This document shows positions 34,414-43,730 of a DNA stretch of 52,398 bases, one piece after another. A program made the position numbers and the translations under genes. Source of the DNA: a bacterium (GTDB taxonomy: Bacteria; Bdellovibrionota_C; UBA2361; SZUA-149; JAQTWB01); assembly GCA_028689495.1 (NCBI GenBank), contig JAQTWB010000014.1, forward strand, positions 1 to 52,398, written 5' to 3'. The number at the start of each line of letters is the position of its first letter. The stretch's first letter is position 1. Under the pieces are notes generated by a model. That model saw only the letters and a list, made by a program, of their open reading frames with translations, was not told where the DNA came from and made no database searches.

Positions 34414-35973
34414 TTGGAAACAGCAGCGCATAAGTCGGAATTGATAGGCGGAAGCACTGCCCTCGTGCCGAACACTTCGTCAGAATGTAACGATCGATTG
34501 GCGTCAATATCTGTCTTCGCCAGCGCCTCAAGCCGTGAGGCTCGTCGCCGATTGCCATTTTTTTTGGCTTCTCGTTATCAGGTGCTGCCGCTTTGTATCT
34601 ACGCGAGTTCGGGTGATGATGTGTTGTCGATTGTTTCTTCCTCAGGACTTAGCGATGAACAGCACCGAGAACTGCGATTTGTTAGTGGATGTGAGTTGGC
34701 AGTTGAGGTTTTTCCTGAAAAAAAACTGATAACCCAGGCGATAGAGGTTCTCTATTCTGCCGATGGAGTTGAGGAAGGTGTTGATGCCGAGAGTCTGATT
34801 GCTCGGGCGTTTTCCGCTGGGGCCAGCGATATACATCTCGAGCCATGTAGTCAGGGATACCGCTGTCGTTTGCGAATTTCCGGAACTCTGGTCGGGCTTG
34901 AGATAAATCTGAGCAGCATCGAAGGGGAAAAAATCCTTAGACAGTTCGCGACAAAATGCCGCTTGTCTGCGACCAGGCCGGGAACGCCACGGGATGGGGG
35001 TTTTGTGTTGACTTTAGGTATGGAGCAGGTGAGCCTGCGCTGCTCGTTCATGCCTCAATTGGATGGGGAGAAGCTTGTCTGCCGTATTCTCGCCGATAAG
35101 GCATTAGGTGGTTATGCAGCTTACGATGTGCTTGATAGTGTCCAAAGGCGAGAGATGTTTGGTGGACTGGGTCTCGAAAGTCGGATCGCAGGAAGCCTCT
35201 ATGAGATGCTGAGTAGTGGTGGCGGTGCGTTTATTGTCTGTGGTCCGACCGGCAGCGGTAAAACAACTTTGTTACATGCCTGTATTCTTGCTTTGGATCG
35301 CCGTTGCTTGAATGTTGCGTCACTTGAGTTTCCGGTTGAGCGCCGTTTGAGTGGAGTAAGTCAGGTTGAGTACGGTGAGCATAGTGATACCGGGCGTCTG
35401 CTGGCATCAATGCTCAGGCAGGATATCGATGCATTGCTGATTGGTGAAATACGAGATGTTTCGAGCGCGTCCTTGTTTTTTCATGCGGCGGCGACAGGAC
35501 ATCAGCTGTATACAACAATTCACAGCGCCAATTGCATTGAGGCAGTGTTGCGGCTGGCTCGCATGGGGGTTGATTTTGCTGATGTGGCGGTCGCGCTCAA
35601 GGGGCTTGCCAGTTCTCGTCTGCTGCCTTTTCTTTGTCCGTATTGTTCTCTTTCTCGTGCCTTGTCGCCTGAAGAAGCACGGATGCTTAAGGTGGAGTCG
35701 GGCACAGAGATAAAAAGTGCATCTGGTTGTTCGCATTGTCAGAACACCGGTGTGCGGGGACGACATGGTGTTTACGAATTTCTCTTCTTTTCCCCATCTT
35801 TGCGACTTTTGCTTGGACATTTGAAGCAGCCCGAAGGCGGCATATCGTTGACGGCTCTGCAGGACTTTATTCGCCTTGCCGTGGCGGAAGGTTATCGTCC
35901 ACTGCGACAGCAGGTGCGCCGGTTGTTATTCTCCGGCAATATCTCCTTGGAGACATACCTTCGTAATCATTGA
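34414..35973 (+). CDS. GspE/PilB-like secretion ATPase
   Basis: 519 residues. The TTG start at 34414 is supported by CAGGAGG six bases upstream. Residues about 30-110 look like the MshEN/T2SSE N-terminal domain (ASRYQVLPLCIY, ELRFVSGCELAVEVFP). The ATPase core has ARAFSAGASDIHLEP, Walker A GPTGSGKTT (about 277), Walker B LLIGEIRD (about 342-349) and the His box (HQLYTTIHSAN). The Asp box, usually EDPVE, reads EFPVE. Zinc cysteines CPYC and CSHC flank a short insert. It powers either pilus extension or type II secretion; as no inner-membrane PilC/GspF is adjacent, its machine is unknown. Confidence 0.9.
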   Translation: METAAHKSELIGGSTALVPNTSSECNDRLASISVFASASSREARRRLPFFLASRYQVLPLCIYASSGDDVLSIVSSSGLSDEQHRELRFVSGCELAVEVFPEKKLITQAIEVLYSADGVEEGVDAESLIARAFSAGASDIHLEPCSQGYRCRLRISGTLVGLEINLSSIEGEKILRQFATKCRLSATRPGTPRDGGFVLTLGMEQVSLRCSFMPQLDGEKLVCRILADKALGGYAAYDVLDSVQRREMFGGLGLESRIAGSLYEMLSSGGGAFIVCGPTGSGKTTLLHACILALDRRCLNVASLEFPVERRLSGVSQVEYGEHSDTGRLLASMLRQDIDALLIGEIRDVSSASLFFHAAATGHQLYTTIHSANCIEAVLRLARMGVDFADVAVALKGLASSRLLPFLCPYCSLSRALSPEEARMLKVESGTEIKSASGCSHCQNTGVRGRHGVYEFLFFSPSLRLLLGHLKQPEGGISLTALQDFIRLAVAEGYRPLRQQVRRLLFSGNISLETYLRNH

Positions 35974-36181
35974 TAAAATTACTTGGCGTGGTTGCTTCAG
36001 ATGTTGTTAAGCCTGTTGCAAGGTTGTTAGGGCCGAGAGGAGAGGTTCGGTTGTTTGCGCCGAAAATGGCACTAAAAACATCAAGTAAGAAAAGGCAAGT
36101 GACGAAATTAAATTCAAGATGGAAAAAGAAGTTTTTCAAAAGGGCTCACGCCCGCCCAGGTTTTTAAGAGAGGTTGCGCCT

Positions 36182-36433
36182 ATGGACGTATTGAGTGACA
36201 TGCATCGTCGTCTTTGTGTCTGTTTTGAAGTTGTTGAGGAGGTGCTGATTACCGTTGAGGTCGCCCACGGGCGACTGACCCTGGCGGTACTGCTTGATGA
36301 CCTTGATGCTCTGATTGAAGAGAGTGAGCAATTGCTGATTACCGGCGGGGAGGTCGAGCAGGATATATTTTCCAGTTTTGTCGCGCGCAGCGCTACGGTC
36401 ATTGATGAGGTTAGAGACTACTTCCGCCACTGA
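36182..36433 (+). CDS. Small acidic helical protein
   Basis: 83 residues from ATG 36182, with GAGAGG about eight bases before it; a longer frame begins at ATG 36119 but lacks a ribosome binding site. The sequence is rich in Leu, Val, Glu and Asp (LLDDLDALIEESEQLLI) and probably all-helical. No signal peptide and no family recognised. It follows the ATPase gene and may be cotranscribed. Confidence 0.5.
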   Translation: MDVLSDMHRRLCVCFEVVEEVLITVEVAHGRLTLAVLLDDLDALIEESEQLLITGGEVEQDIFSSFVARSATVIDEVRDYFRH

Positions 36434-36498
36434 CTACTCAAAAGAGCTGTTTTTCAACAGTCCGCAAACAGTGTATTCCAACTACAGTCCATTTGAAT

Positions 36499-36633
36499 AC
36501 TGCGCGTAGCGCAGTAAATGTAGGGCCATTTTGGCCCTACAAAAGAAAAACTAATAAAGGGGAGACTTTTTCGTATCTCCGATACGAAAAAGTGGATTGA
36601 CGAAAGTCAATCCTGGCGAAATGTTAATTTCGC
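36499..36633. repeat. Array of five hairpins upstream of recJ
   Basis: Five separate inverted repeats in 135 bases: ACTGCGC / GCGCAGT (36499-36515), GTAGGGCCA / TGGCCCTAC (36520-36540), ACTTTTTCGTAT / ATACGAAAAAGT (36565-36593), GGATTGAC / GTCAATCC with a GAAA tetraloop (36594-36613) and GCGAAAT / ATTTCGC (36616-36633). All are perfect. The third and fourth are directly adjacent and only two bases separate the fourth from the fifth, suggesting a structured RNA or a compound repeat rather than one terminator. Confidence 0.9.
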
Positions 36634-36659
36634 ACACTCCCATTTAAGGAGATGCTATT

Positions 36660-38447
36660 TTGCAGGAGTTTCAGGGGTTGCAGCTGGAGATACGAAGTGG
36701 AGCTGCCGATAGGGGGGCGGCTGCGGCTTTGGCGCAGTCACTCGCGCTTTCGCCGTTGATAGCGCAGATTCTTGTTGCCAGAGGAATTACAGAAGAGGTT
36801 TCTGCGCGCCGTTTTCTTTCTCCCAGCCTCAAGGATGGATTGGCAGATCCGCATCAAATTAAAAACATGAGAGCTGGAGCCGAATTAATCATCGAGGCTG
36901 TTCAACAAGGGTTACAGATTACAGTTTATTCGGACTTTGACGTCGATGGAATAACCTCAGGAACACAACTGCTGCTTTATCTGCGTTCTCTCGGCGCCAA
37001 GGTGAATTCATATATTCCAAGTCGTCATACCGAAGGGTATGGATTACAACGCAGTGCTCTGGAGAAGTTGGTTAAAGCTGGAACTCAGCTCCTTGTGACA
37101 CTGGATTGTGGAATTACCAGCGTCAATGAAATTGCCTTTGCCCGTCGTGTGGGGATGAAGACGGTGGTTGTTGATCATCACCAGCCAGCTGAAATTTTAC
37201 CTCCCGCCGACGTGATTATTGATCCGGCTCAGGGAGGCTGTCCTTTTGCTGATTATCACCTTGCTGCCGCCGGTTTGACATGGATGCTGTTAGTTGTTTT
37301 GCGACGTGTCGCTGAAGAAAAAGGGATAGAAATTTCCGAATGTCATGATCCAAAAGCATATCTCGATTTGGCGGCCCTTGGTACCATCTGCGACATGGTT
37401 CCGCTGCGTGACATTAACAGGGTAATATCTTTTCGTGGCCTTGAGATGCTGAACAAGATGCCGAAGCGTATCGGGGTTCAAGCACTTTGCGATGTGGCCG
37501 GAATTTCTGAGTCGCGGGATATCGGAAGTGGCGCAATTGGCTTTAACATCGGCCCGCGAATCAATGCAGCAGGCCGCATGGGTGAAGCTAAAGAGGTAAT
37601 TGACCTGTTGACAACAGGCGACAGGAAAAAAGCAAAGACACTTGCTGGTCGCCTCGATCGGTTTAATGTGGAACGTCAGAATGCCGAGGAGTGGATGAAA
37701 ATTCATGGCGTGTCAGTTTGCCAGGAGAAACTGGCAGCTGGAGAGGTATTTTCATTGGCGGTTTTCAACGATAAGTTTCACGTCGGTGTTATCGGTATAG
37801 TTGCCCAACGTTTGATGGAAAAGTTTTATTTACCGGCTGCAGTAATGGCGCCAGGTGAAGAAATGGTTTCTGGCGAGCTGACCCGTGTGATTAAGGGGTC
37901 CGTCAGATCAGTGCGTGGCTTTAATGTTGCCGAGGTGTTAAAAAATATGGATGATGTGCTGATTCGTGGTGGCGGCCATGAATCAGCAGGTGGTTTTACT
38001 TTGGAAACCGCCAGGCTTGAGCAATTTATTGCGCGTTTTGAAGCCGAAGCTCAGAAGGTGTTTGCTGGGGTTAGGCCGGAGCGTTGTGTGTCCGTTGATG
38101 CTGAAGTTGGCTTGCGTGAAATTGATATTACGGTTGTTGGGGCGTTGCAGAAGCTTGCGCCTTTCGGGATTGGTAATCCAACACCGGTGTTTTTTTCCAA
38201 GGATGTTGAGGTTTGCAATGTCAGCGCGATAGGACAAAATCATGCTCGACTCAGACTGAAGCAGGGTGATGCAGTGCACCAGGCTGTCCTATGGGGGGGG
38301 GCTGGGCATCCGCTACTCAGGATTGGCCGAATGGTTGATGTTGTCTTTCAACCTGAATTGAACTCGTATAAGGGGATTACATCAGTGCAGCTTAATCTGC
38401 GACATGTAGTTGAACCTGGTTCGGTAGTCGTTGAGAGGAGCGGTTGA
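36660..38447 (+). CDS. recJ: Single-stranded-DNA-specific exonuclease RecJ
   Basis: 595 residues. The TTG start at 36660 has AAGGAG eight bases upstream; the nearer ATG at 36652 is out of frame. 5'-3' exonuclease in recombination and mismatch repair. DHH-family motifs: YSDFDVDGITSGTQL, LDCGIT, VVVDHHQP, LGTICDMVPL, GPRINAAGRMG, and the DHHA1 domain GGGHESAGGF. Length and order are normal. The next gene overlaps its stop codon (TGATG). Confidence 0.95.
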   Translation: MQEFQGLQLEIRSGAADRGAAAALAQSLALSPLIAQILVARGITEEVSARRFLSPSLKDGLADPHQIKNMRAGAELIIEAVQQGLQITVYSDFDVDGITSGTQLLLYLRSLGAKVNSYIPSRHTEGYGLQRSALEKLVKAGTQLLVTLDCGITSVNEIAFARRVGMKTVVVDHHQPAEILPPADVIIDPAQGGCPFADYHLAAAGLTWMLLVVLRRVAEEKGIEISECHDPKAYLDLAALGTICDMVPLRDINRVISFRGLEMLNKMPKRIGVQALCDVAGISESRDIGSGAIGFNIGPRINAAGRMGEAKEVIDLLTTGDRKKAKTLAGRLDRFNVERQNAEEWMKIHGVSVCQEKLAAGEVFSLAVFNDKFHVGVIGIVAQRLMEKFYLPAAVMAPGEEMVSGELTRVIKGSVRSVRGFNVAEVLKNMDDVLIRGGGHESAGGFTLETARLEQFIARFEAEAQKVFAGVRPERCVSVDAEVGLREIDITVVGALQKLAPFGIGNPTPVFFSKDVEVCNVSAIGQNHARLRLKQGDAVHQAVLWGGAGHPLLRIGRMVDVVFQPELNSYKGITSVQLNLRHVVEPGSVVVERSG

Positions 38448-40306
38448 TGCCGGAAGCAATCGATCTACTTCAGCGAGCAGGCGTGTTGATACTTTATTGT
38501 CAGGGATTGTTGGCTTTATTTTCGGCGTTTTTGCTTTTTTGTCGCTTGTTACCGTTGGTATACGATGATGATTTCTGCCCGACCGTTAATCGTTTTTGGG
38601 TCACTTCTCGGGTTATTCTTGTTTTTCTGCTGACAGCCTTGGCTTATGGAGCGGTTGAAGAACGAACATTTGCCATTTTGTCTGCCGATCTGACCGATCC
38701 GGGATTGGTGCTTTATCGGACTATTCTGCCCCTGCAGAATGTGTTTCTTCGGCGATTGTTTGAGCCTGTTAATCTGCTGTTACTGGCGGCTTTTTTCCTT
38801 TATGCCCGCACCTCGCGAGTGATTGTTTTTTCGCAGAAATCCAGTAATTTCGCCGCGCTATGTCTTCTGCTTTTTGCTTCACATCTTGCCCTGGACCTTT
38901 TTTATTTGCTCTTACTGTTTCCGGTAACTGCTCCGAGATGGGCGGTTGTTCTTGATGCCTGTTTGGGTCTAGGCTGGAGTATATGTCTTTTCATGTCTGC
39001 CGTTCATGCTTTGGGACGTCCCAATAGTGCTGGCTTCGGAATGTCACGAACCACTGTTTATGGCAGTTTTCTTTTGTTGTTAGTGTCTTCTTTCGCGGCG
39101 ATGGTTGTTGGCCGTTTGGGAACCGATGTCGAACGGTCGGCTCCTGTGCTTGCTGGTGCACATTATTACAGTTGGTTTCCAGAAAACTGGAAGGGAGGAT
39201 ACAGCGGAGAGTTTGTTTCAGGAGGCCGTCTTCCAGCAGCAGGCGAATATAGCAGCAGCGATCCTCAAACTCATTTGCGGCACTTACATGAAGCCAAGGC
39301 TGCCGGACTCAATTTTTTTATTTTTGATTGGTGGGCCAAACGGCGCAGTGTTCGGCGTAATGTATTGTCCTTCGTGCGACAACTTACAGAATTTTCAGAT
39401 TTTAACTTCTGTCTTCAGTATGAAAGCTTTGATTTGCGAGAGCCCTGGGAAGATTTTGGACCAGGGGAGAATACCCACATTCTTTATTTGACTCCTGAAC
39501 GAATCGAACGCCTCAAGGCGCATATGCTTTATCTTGCCGAAAATTATATGGGGCATACCAATTATCTTCGGATACATGGGCGACCAGTAATTTTCATGTA
39601 TGCAACTCGTCACCTTGTAGGTCCGGTCAAGCAGGCGCTAGAACAGGTGCGGCAACATGTATTGGAAAAAACCGGGCATGAAATTTATATAGTTGGCGAC
39701 GAGGTTTTTTCTCACGTTCTTTCGTTTAGTCCGAGGAAGGGAATATATATGCTCCCCAATGGAGTGCCCGATTGGTCCCGACTCAGCGCTTTTGATGCAG
39801 TTACTGCTTATAACCCTTACGATCCTCAGCTTTCGGCGGATTATTACGCTGATGGCGGGGTTCATTTTCTTGAAGCGACAAAACGTCTTTATCGTCGCTA
39901 TAGCTATATTGCCGCCAGTATGGGTGTCGATTTCATCCCAACTGTGATTCCTGGCTATAACGACCGGGGAGTACGCCCGGGAAATGAACATCCGGTGCTC
40001 GCCAGACGTCAGGAGGGGGATGTTGAGAGTTTCTTTTTTCAGGCACTATCACGTTGGGTAAAGCCATATATTAATGGTGGCAGTATTCGGGCTTTTGTGG
40101 TGACATCCTGGAATGAGTGGAACGAGGGAACGCAGATTGAGCCAGAAGTTAATTCGCAGGAGCTGATACCGCCAGCTGTTTTTGATTACAGCGGTGGCGA
40201 GGTGATAGTTGCCGATGGGGCTACGGCTTATGATGATTTGCGAAAGTTTATGAAAAGCATTTGCGCGGGTTTCGACGTTGGCAGCAACGTTCGATGTGAG
40301 TTTTGA
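38447..40306 (+). CDS. Membrane protein fused to a GH99/WbsX-like catalytic domain
   Basis: 619 residues from ATG 38447, with GAGAGGAG just upstream. The first 225 residues contain about six membrane helices. Residues about 235-610 match the fold of GH99 endo-mannosidases and the related WbsX family: AGAHYYSWFPENW, GLNFFIFDWW, GRPVIFMYATRH, and VVTSWNEWNEGTQIEPE near the C-terminus, which bears conserved acids. The domain probably faces the periplasm and acts on mannose-containing glycans or lipid-linked sugars. A polytopic membrane N-terminus is unusual for GH99-like proteins. Its link to recJ and gnd gives no clue to substrate. Confidence 0.75.
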   Translation: MPEAIDLLQRAGVLILYCQGLLALFSAFLLFCRLLPLVYDDDFCPTVNRFWVTSRVILVFLLTALAYGAVEERTFAILSADLTDPGLVLYRTILPLQNVFLRRLFEPVNLLLLAAFFLYARTSRVIVFSQKSSNFAALCLLLFASHLALDLFYLLLLFPVTAPRWAVVLDACLGLGWSICLFMSAVHALGRPNSAGFGMSRTTVYGSFLLLLVSSFAAMVVGRLGTDVERSAPVLAGAHYYSWFPENWKGGYSGEFVSGGRLPAAGEYSSSDPQTHLRHLHEAKAAGLNFFIFDWWAKRRSVRRNVLSFVRQLTEFSDFNFCLQYESFDLREPWEDFGPGENTHILYLTPERIERLKAHMLYLAENYMGHTNYLRIHGRPVIFMYATRHLVGPVKQALEQVRQHVLEKTGHEIYIVGDEVFSHVLSFSPRKGIYMLPNGVPDWSRLSAFDAVTAYNPYDPQLSADYYADGGVHFLEATKRLYRRYSYIAASMGVDFIPTVIPGYNDRGVRPGNEHPVLARRQEGDVESFFFQALSRWVKPYINGGSIRAFVVTSWNEWNEGTQIEPEVNSQELIPPAVFDYSGGEVIVADGATAYDDLRKFMKSICAGFDVGSNVRCEF

Positions 40307-40330
40307 AGGATATATTTAGACAGGTGAGAA

Positions 40331-41785
40331 ATGGGACTTTCTGATATCGGATTGGTGGGTTTGGCGGTGATGGGAGAAAATCTTGTGCTCAATATGCTGA
40401 GTCACGGATATTCGGTGTCTGTCTATAATCGCACAAGAGAGAAAACAGAGGAATTTGTCGGCGGCCGAGCGGCGGGGAAAAAAATCGTTGGCTGTTTTTC
40501 TATCGAAGACTTGTGTGCGAGCCTTTCACGTCCAAGAAAAGTGATGCTGATGGTCAAGGCCGGTGCGGTGGTTGATGGGGTAATCGATCAAATTGCCCCG
40601 TATCTGGAAGCCGGAGACATCATTATCGACGGTGGTAATTCACATTTTCCTGACACCGAACGGCGCATGGTAAAACTCGCTGAACGCGGCATTCATTATA
40701 TCGGTGCCGGAATTTCCGGCGGAGAGGAGGGGGCTCTGACGGGACCTTCGATTATGCCGGGTGGGGCTGACGAGGCTTGGCCTGCAGTTCAGGGTATTTT
40801 TCAAAGTATCGCCGCGAAGAGTAGTGATGGGACGCCATGTTGTTCCTGGGTGGGAAAGGGAGGAGCTGGGCATTTTGTCAAGATGGTGCATAACGGTATT
40901 GAATATGGCGACATGCAACTTATCTGTGAAGCCTATTTTATGCTCAAGCAGGCTCTCGGACTTTCGGCCGACAAGATGCATGAGATATTTTCCGAGTGGA
41001 ACAAAGCAGAGCTGGATAGTTACCTCATTGAGATCACCGCTGATATTTTTGGTTATAAGGATCCGGAAACAGGCGAGCCGTTGGTAGAGAAAATACTCGA
41101 CACGGCTGGACAAAAAGGAACCGGCAAGTGGACTGCAGTAACGGCACTAGATCTTGGCATGCCGTTGACGCTGATTGGCGAAGCGGTGTTTGCTCGTTGT
41201 CTGTCGGCGCAAAAAGAGCAAAGAGTTGTTGCCAGCCGTGAAATCAGAGGGCCGATCCCCAGTTATAGTGGCGGTGTTGATGAGTTGGTAAATGACATCC
41301 GTCAGGCACTGTACGCGTCGAAAATAGTTTCATACGCCCAGGGGTTTAGTCTGATGTTGGAAGCTTCAACCGAGTATGGGTGGGAGCTGAATCCTGGTGA
41401 AATTGCATTACTCTGGCGTGGTGGTTGTATCATTCGATCGGCATTTCTCGATCGGATTAAGGACGCGTTCGCCCGTGACGCGGCATTGCCTAATCTTTTG
41501 CTCGATCCTTATTTTAAAGAAGAAGTTGATAAGTCGCAGGATGGTTGGCGTCGGGTAGTCTCCCTTGCGGCAACATCGGGCATTCCAATTCCGGCTTTTA
41601 GTTCGGCACTATCATATTTTGATGGCTATCGGGCCGAAAGGCTGCCAGCGAATCTGCTCCAGGCCCAGCGCGATTATTTCGGTGCTCATACTTATGAGCG
41701 GATAGACAAACCACGCGGTGAATTTTTCCATACCAATTGGACAGGACGTGGCGGGAAGACCTCTTCAACTCGCTATGATGTTTGA
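40331..41785 (+). CDS. gnd: 6-phosphogluconate dehydrogenase (decarboxylating)
   Basis: 484 residues, the normal length of the long form. Oxidises 6-phosphogluconate to ribulose 5-phosphate with NADP in the pentose phosphate pathway; ribulose 5-phosphate is also the substrate of the kdsD enzyme. Motifs: [16 protein letters not shown] (NADP fold), [34 protein letters not shown], the catalytic Lys in [18 protein letters not shown], and KGTGKWT. Last plus-strand gene before a convergent terminator. Confidence 0.97.
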   Translation: MGLSDIGLVGLAVMGENLVLNMLSHGYSVSVYNRTREKTEEFVGGRAAGKKIVGCFSIEDLCASLSRPRKVMLMVKAGAVVDGVIDQIAPYLEAGDIIIDGGNSHFPDTERRMVKLAERGIHYIGAGISGGEEGALTGPSIMPGGADEAWPAVQGIFQSIAAKSSDGTPCCSWVGKGGAGHFVKMVHNGIEYGDMQLICEAYFMLKQALGLSADKMHEIFSEWNKAELDSYLIEITADIFGYKDPETGEPLVEKILDTAGQKGTGKWTAVTALDLGMPLTLIGEAVFARCLSAQKEQRVVASREIRGPIPSYSGGVDELVNDIRQALYASKIVSYAQGFSLMLEASTEYGWELNPGEIALLWRGGCIIRSAFLDRIKDAFARDAALPNLLLDPYFKEEVDKSQDGWRRVVSLAATSGIPIPAFSSALSYFDGYRAERLPANLLQAQRDYFGAHTYERIDKPRGEFFHTNWTGRGGKTSSTRYDV

Positions 41786-41875
41786 TCACTTGGGTGTGGG
41801 TCGTGCGCAACCGTAGGTTCTATTGAAAAATGGAATATTATTCGACATGGCTTACGGATTGATTGTTTCTTTGAC

Positions 41876-41900
41876 TGCGCTGGATAATTTTTCCAGCGCA
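41876..41900. terminator. Hairpin between convergent gnd and PH-domain gene
   Basis: TGCGCTGG pairs perfectly with CCAGCGCA around ATAATTTTT. Lies between two converging genes. No long T-run follows on either side, so termination is likely but not certain. Confidence 0.55.
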
Positions 41901-41982
41901 CAGGCTCTCGGCTCCCACCGTCTACGTTAAGCGAGATTTTTTCAATGCTCTCTTAATAAGACATTCTTGAAACGGTATATCC

Positions 41983-42471
41983 TCAACCTGATTTGTGTTG
42001 TTCTATATTGAGTAATCTGTCCAGTATTGTGACTGCATGTTCCAGTTCATTATTGGCGATTTGTCGCATGATGAGTTCATCGTTATCTCGTCCCGCAGTG
42101 TTGATATGTAGATCTCCTATACAAATTATTCGCTCTGTAATTGAGCGCATAATGCGATAGTCGACAATCTGACTTAGTCCAATGCGGACATGTTCCCGAG
42201 ATAGAATTCCAATGCTACCAGTTACGCACTCGTCGTTCAGTTTATAGCTGCAGGTGAAGTTCCATAGTGCGGCGTAGCAGAGAAACCCTACACCCACTAT
42301 TGTAATGGTTAGCCAAAGGAGCATAAGAAAATGAGCGCCCATCCCAACCACAGATTCCAGATATAAAAAAGCCAGTCCAAGATGAGCTAAGGCAAGCAGG
42401 AGAGCTAGCAGATACAATAACAGCACTCTCTTTGCTGGGTGGAGCGAAATCTCCTCTACGTTGTGAACCAT
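41983..42471 (-). CDS. bPH2-type membrane protein (YdbS-like)
   Basis: 162 residues from ATG 42471, with AAAGG seven bases upstream. Two membrane helices (about 18-38 and 48-72) precede a bacterial PH domain with the usual pattern: a Y-x-L-N-D-E strand, IGILSREHVRIGLSQIVDYRIMRSITERIICIGDLHINTAG. Members of this family occur in envelope-stress contexts; the exact role is not known. Divergent from the BON gene across 425 bases. Confidence 0.75.
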   Translation of the reverse strand: MVHNVEEISLHPAKRVLLLYLLALLLALAHLGLAFLYLESVVGMGAHFLMLLWLTITIVGVGFLCYAALWNFTCSYKLNDECVTGSIGILSREHVRIGLSQIVDYRIMRSITERIICIGDLHINTAGRDNDELIMRQIANNELEHAVTILDRLLNIEQHKSG

Positions 42472-42686
42472 GACATGACCTTTGAGCACATTTCTTAGGA
42501 ATGAGAGTAGCGGTGATTTTCAAGTCCATTTCGTCGCAGGAAATCCAATCAGGTATGCTCATCTTCAGGTACCGGGATTCGAACCAAGTGGTCTCTTTTA
42601 ACCTAGATTGCCTGATGATTTGTACCGAATTACATGGAGTCACAGCAAACGTGCGGCATTCCTCTTATAGCTTCCTTAGAATTCAC

Positions 42687-42712
42687 CGCCTCACGAGGTG
42701 TTTACATGCGCC
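42687..42712. repeat. Copy 2 of the dispersed palindrome motif
   Basis: CGCCTCACGAGGTG (partly palindromic) is followed one base later by TTACATGCGCC. Both parts match copy 1 at 23861-23892, where the palindrome is perfect. Two changes in the palindrome (G to A, C to T) and a shorter spacer separate the copies. Confidence 0.6.
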
Positions 42713-42764
42713 ATCCTGACTAGAAGGAACGTTATAAGGATAAAATAGAAATCGCATATCGCCC

Positions 42765-42778
42765 ATGATCTGCATCAT
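42765..42778. promoter_or_regulatory. FNR/CRP-family-like operator upstream of the BON gene
   Basis: ATGAT CTGC ATCAT: two perfect half-sites with a four-base spacer, the layout of FNR/DNR-type sites (TTGAT-N4-ATCAA). It is about 120 bases before the BON gene start. The outer bases differ from the consensus. Which regulator would bind is not known from the window. Confidence 0.45.
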
Positions 42779-42896
42779 GTCAGTGGTTTGAAAAATCTCC
42801 TAGTCTCCAATTGACCGTCTTCACTCGCAGTTTTGCGCTGGGAGGCGATAGTTCCCATCATCAAAATTACCCTGCTCTTAGAAATGGAAAAATCTC

Positions 42897-43712
42897 ATGA
42901 AACAACGAATGTTGATTAAACTATTCTGCCTCTATGTCGTATCGCTGGCATCATTCACAAATTTTGCAATCGCCGCTCCGGGAGAGCCGATGTCTGATGA
43001 ATGGATTGCAGGACGGGCGCATGGGGCAATCTCTTATAATCGCTACCTTGATTCGTCCGACGTATCGGTGGATGTCGATGATGGCGCTGCGGTCCTATCA
43101 GGAGTGGTTTCATCAGACATCGAAAGGGATTTGGCGCAGCAGATAACAGAAGACATCGAGGGAGTTGTTAGTGTCGAAAATAGAATAATTGTCGATCCAG
43201 ACCTTTCGTTACGTAGTAGACCAGAGAGGATACAGAGAGCTATTGATGCGACAACGACCGCAGCGGTAAGGGATCGTCTGTTATCAAATCGGGTAATGCA
43301 CGACATGAGCATACGCATTACAACTAAAGATGGAATTGTTGTTCTAAATGGAACAGTAGCTTCACTTTCTCAGAAGGAAAGCGCTGGACAGATTGCATTT
43401 AACACGCGCGATGTCATTGATGTGAAGAACGACCTGCTGATCGAGGATGCGAAGAGTAGAAGCGAGAAGCTGAATAATGCCTCAGTAAATATTTCACGAG
43501 AGATTAGTGACTCATGGATTACAGCGAAGATTCGAAATTTCCTTCTATTCAGCTCAGCCTACTCAGGCAGTGTTGTGAGTGTGCAAACAGATAAAGGTGA
43601 TGTGGTTCTTGAGGGAGTTGCGCGATCCGCAGCGCAGCGCGATGAGATTACAAAAATGGTAAGCGATGTTGTTGGGGTCAAAACTGTAGCGAACAATTTG
43701 ATTCTTAGATGA
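42897..43712 (+). CDS. Periplasmic protein with three BON domains
   Basis: 271 residues with a signal peptide (LIKLFCLYVVSLASFTNFAIAAP). Three BON-type repeats follow: about 35-100 (DVSVDVDDGAAVLSGVVSS...VEGVVSVENRI), about 115-185 (MSIRITTKDGIVVLNGTVAS...VIDVKNDLLI) and about 205-271 (VVSVQTDKGDVVLEGVARS...VVGVKTVANNLIL). OsmY-like BON proteins are periplasmic and are induced by osmotic or envelope stress; a membrane-binding role is proposed. ATG at 42897 has no strong ribosome binding site. Confidence 0.85.
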   Translation: MKQRMLIKLFCLYVVSLASFTNFAIAAPGEPMSDEWIAGRAHGAISYNRYLDSSDVSVDVDDGAAVLSGVVSSDIERDLAQQITEDIEGVVSVENRIIVDPDLSLRSRPERIQRAIDATTTAAVRDRLLSNRVMHDMSIRITTKDGIVVLNGTVASLSQKESAGQIAFNTRDVIDVKNDLLIEDAKSRSEKLNNASVNISREISDSWITAKIRNFLLFSSAYSGSVVSVQTDKGDVVLEGVARSAAQRDEITKMVSDVVGVKTVANNLILR

Positions 43713-43730
43713 GCGGTGGAGTGTTTTGAT

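Larger units (their letters stand above)
42472..42896. other. Divergent intergenic region with repeat copy and regulatory site
   Basis: No gene is visible in about 425 bases. It contains the second copy of the dispersed palindrome motif (42687-42712), an FNR/CRP-like inverted repeat (42765-42778) and a stretch near 42572-42585 that looks like the T-loop of a tRNA on the minus strand but lacks the rest of a tRNA. Confidence 0.45.

Noticed and set aside
35970-36167. 65-residue ORF after the GspE-like ATPase
   Set aside because: It starts with TTG on the previous stop codon, has no ribosome binding site, overlaps the next gene's possible start and has an unstructured, basic end. Probably not a gene.
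42572-42585. tRNA-like T-loop (GGTTCGAATCCCGG on the minus strand)
   Set aside because: The flanking T-stem does not pair well, no acceptor or anticodon stem is visible upstream, and no CCA end follows. It may be a decayed fragment or chance.
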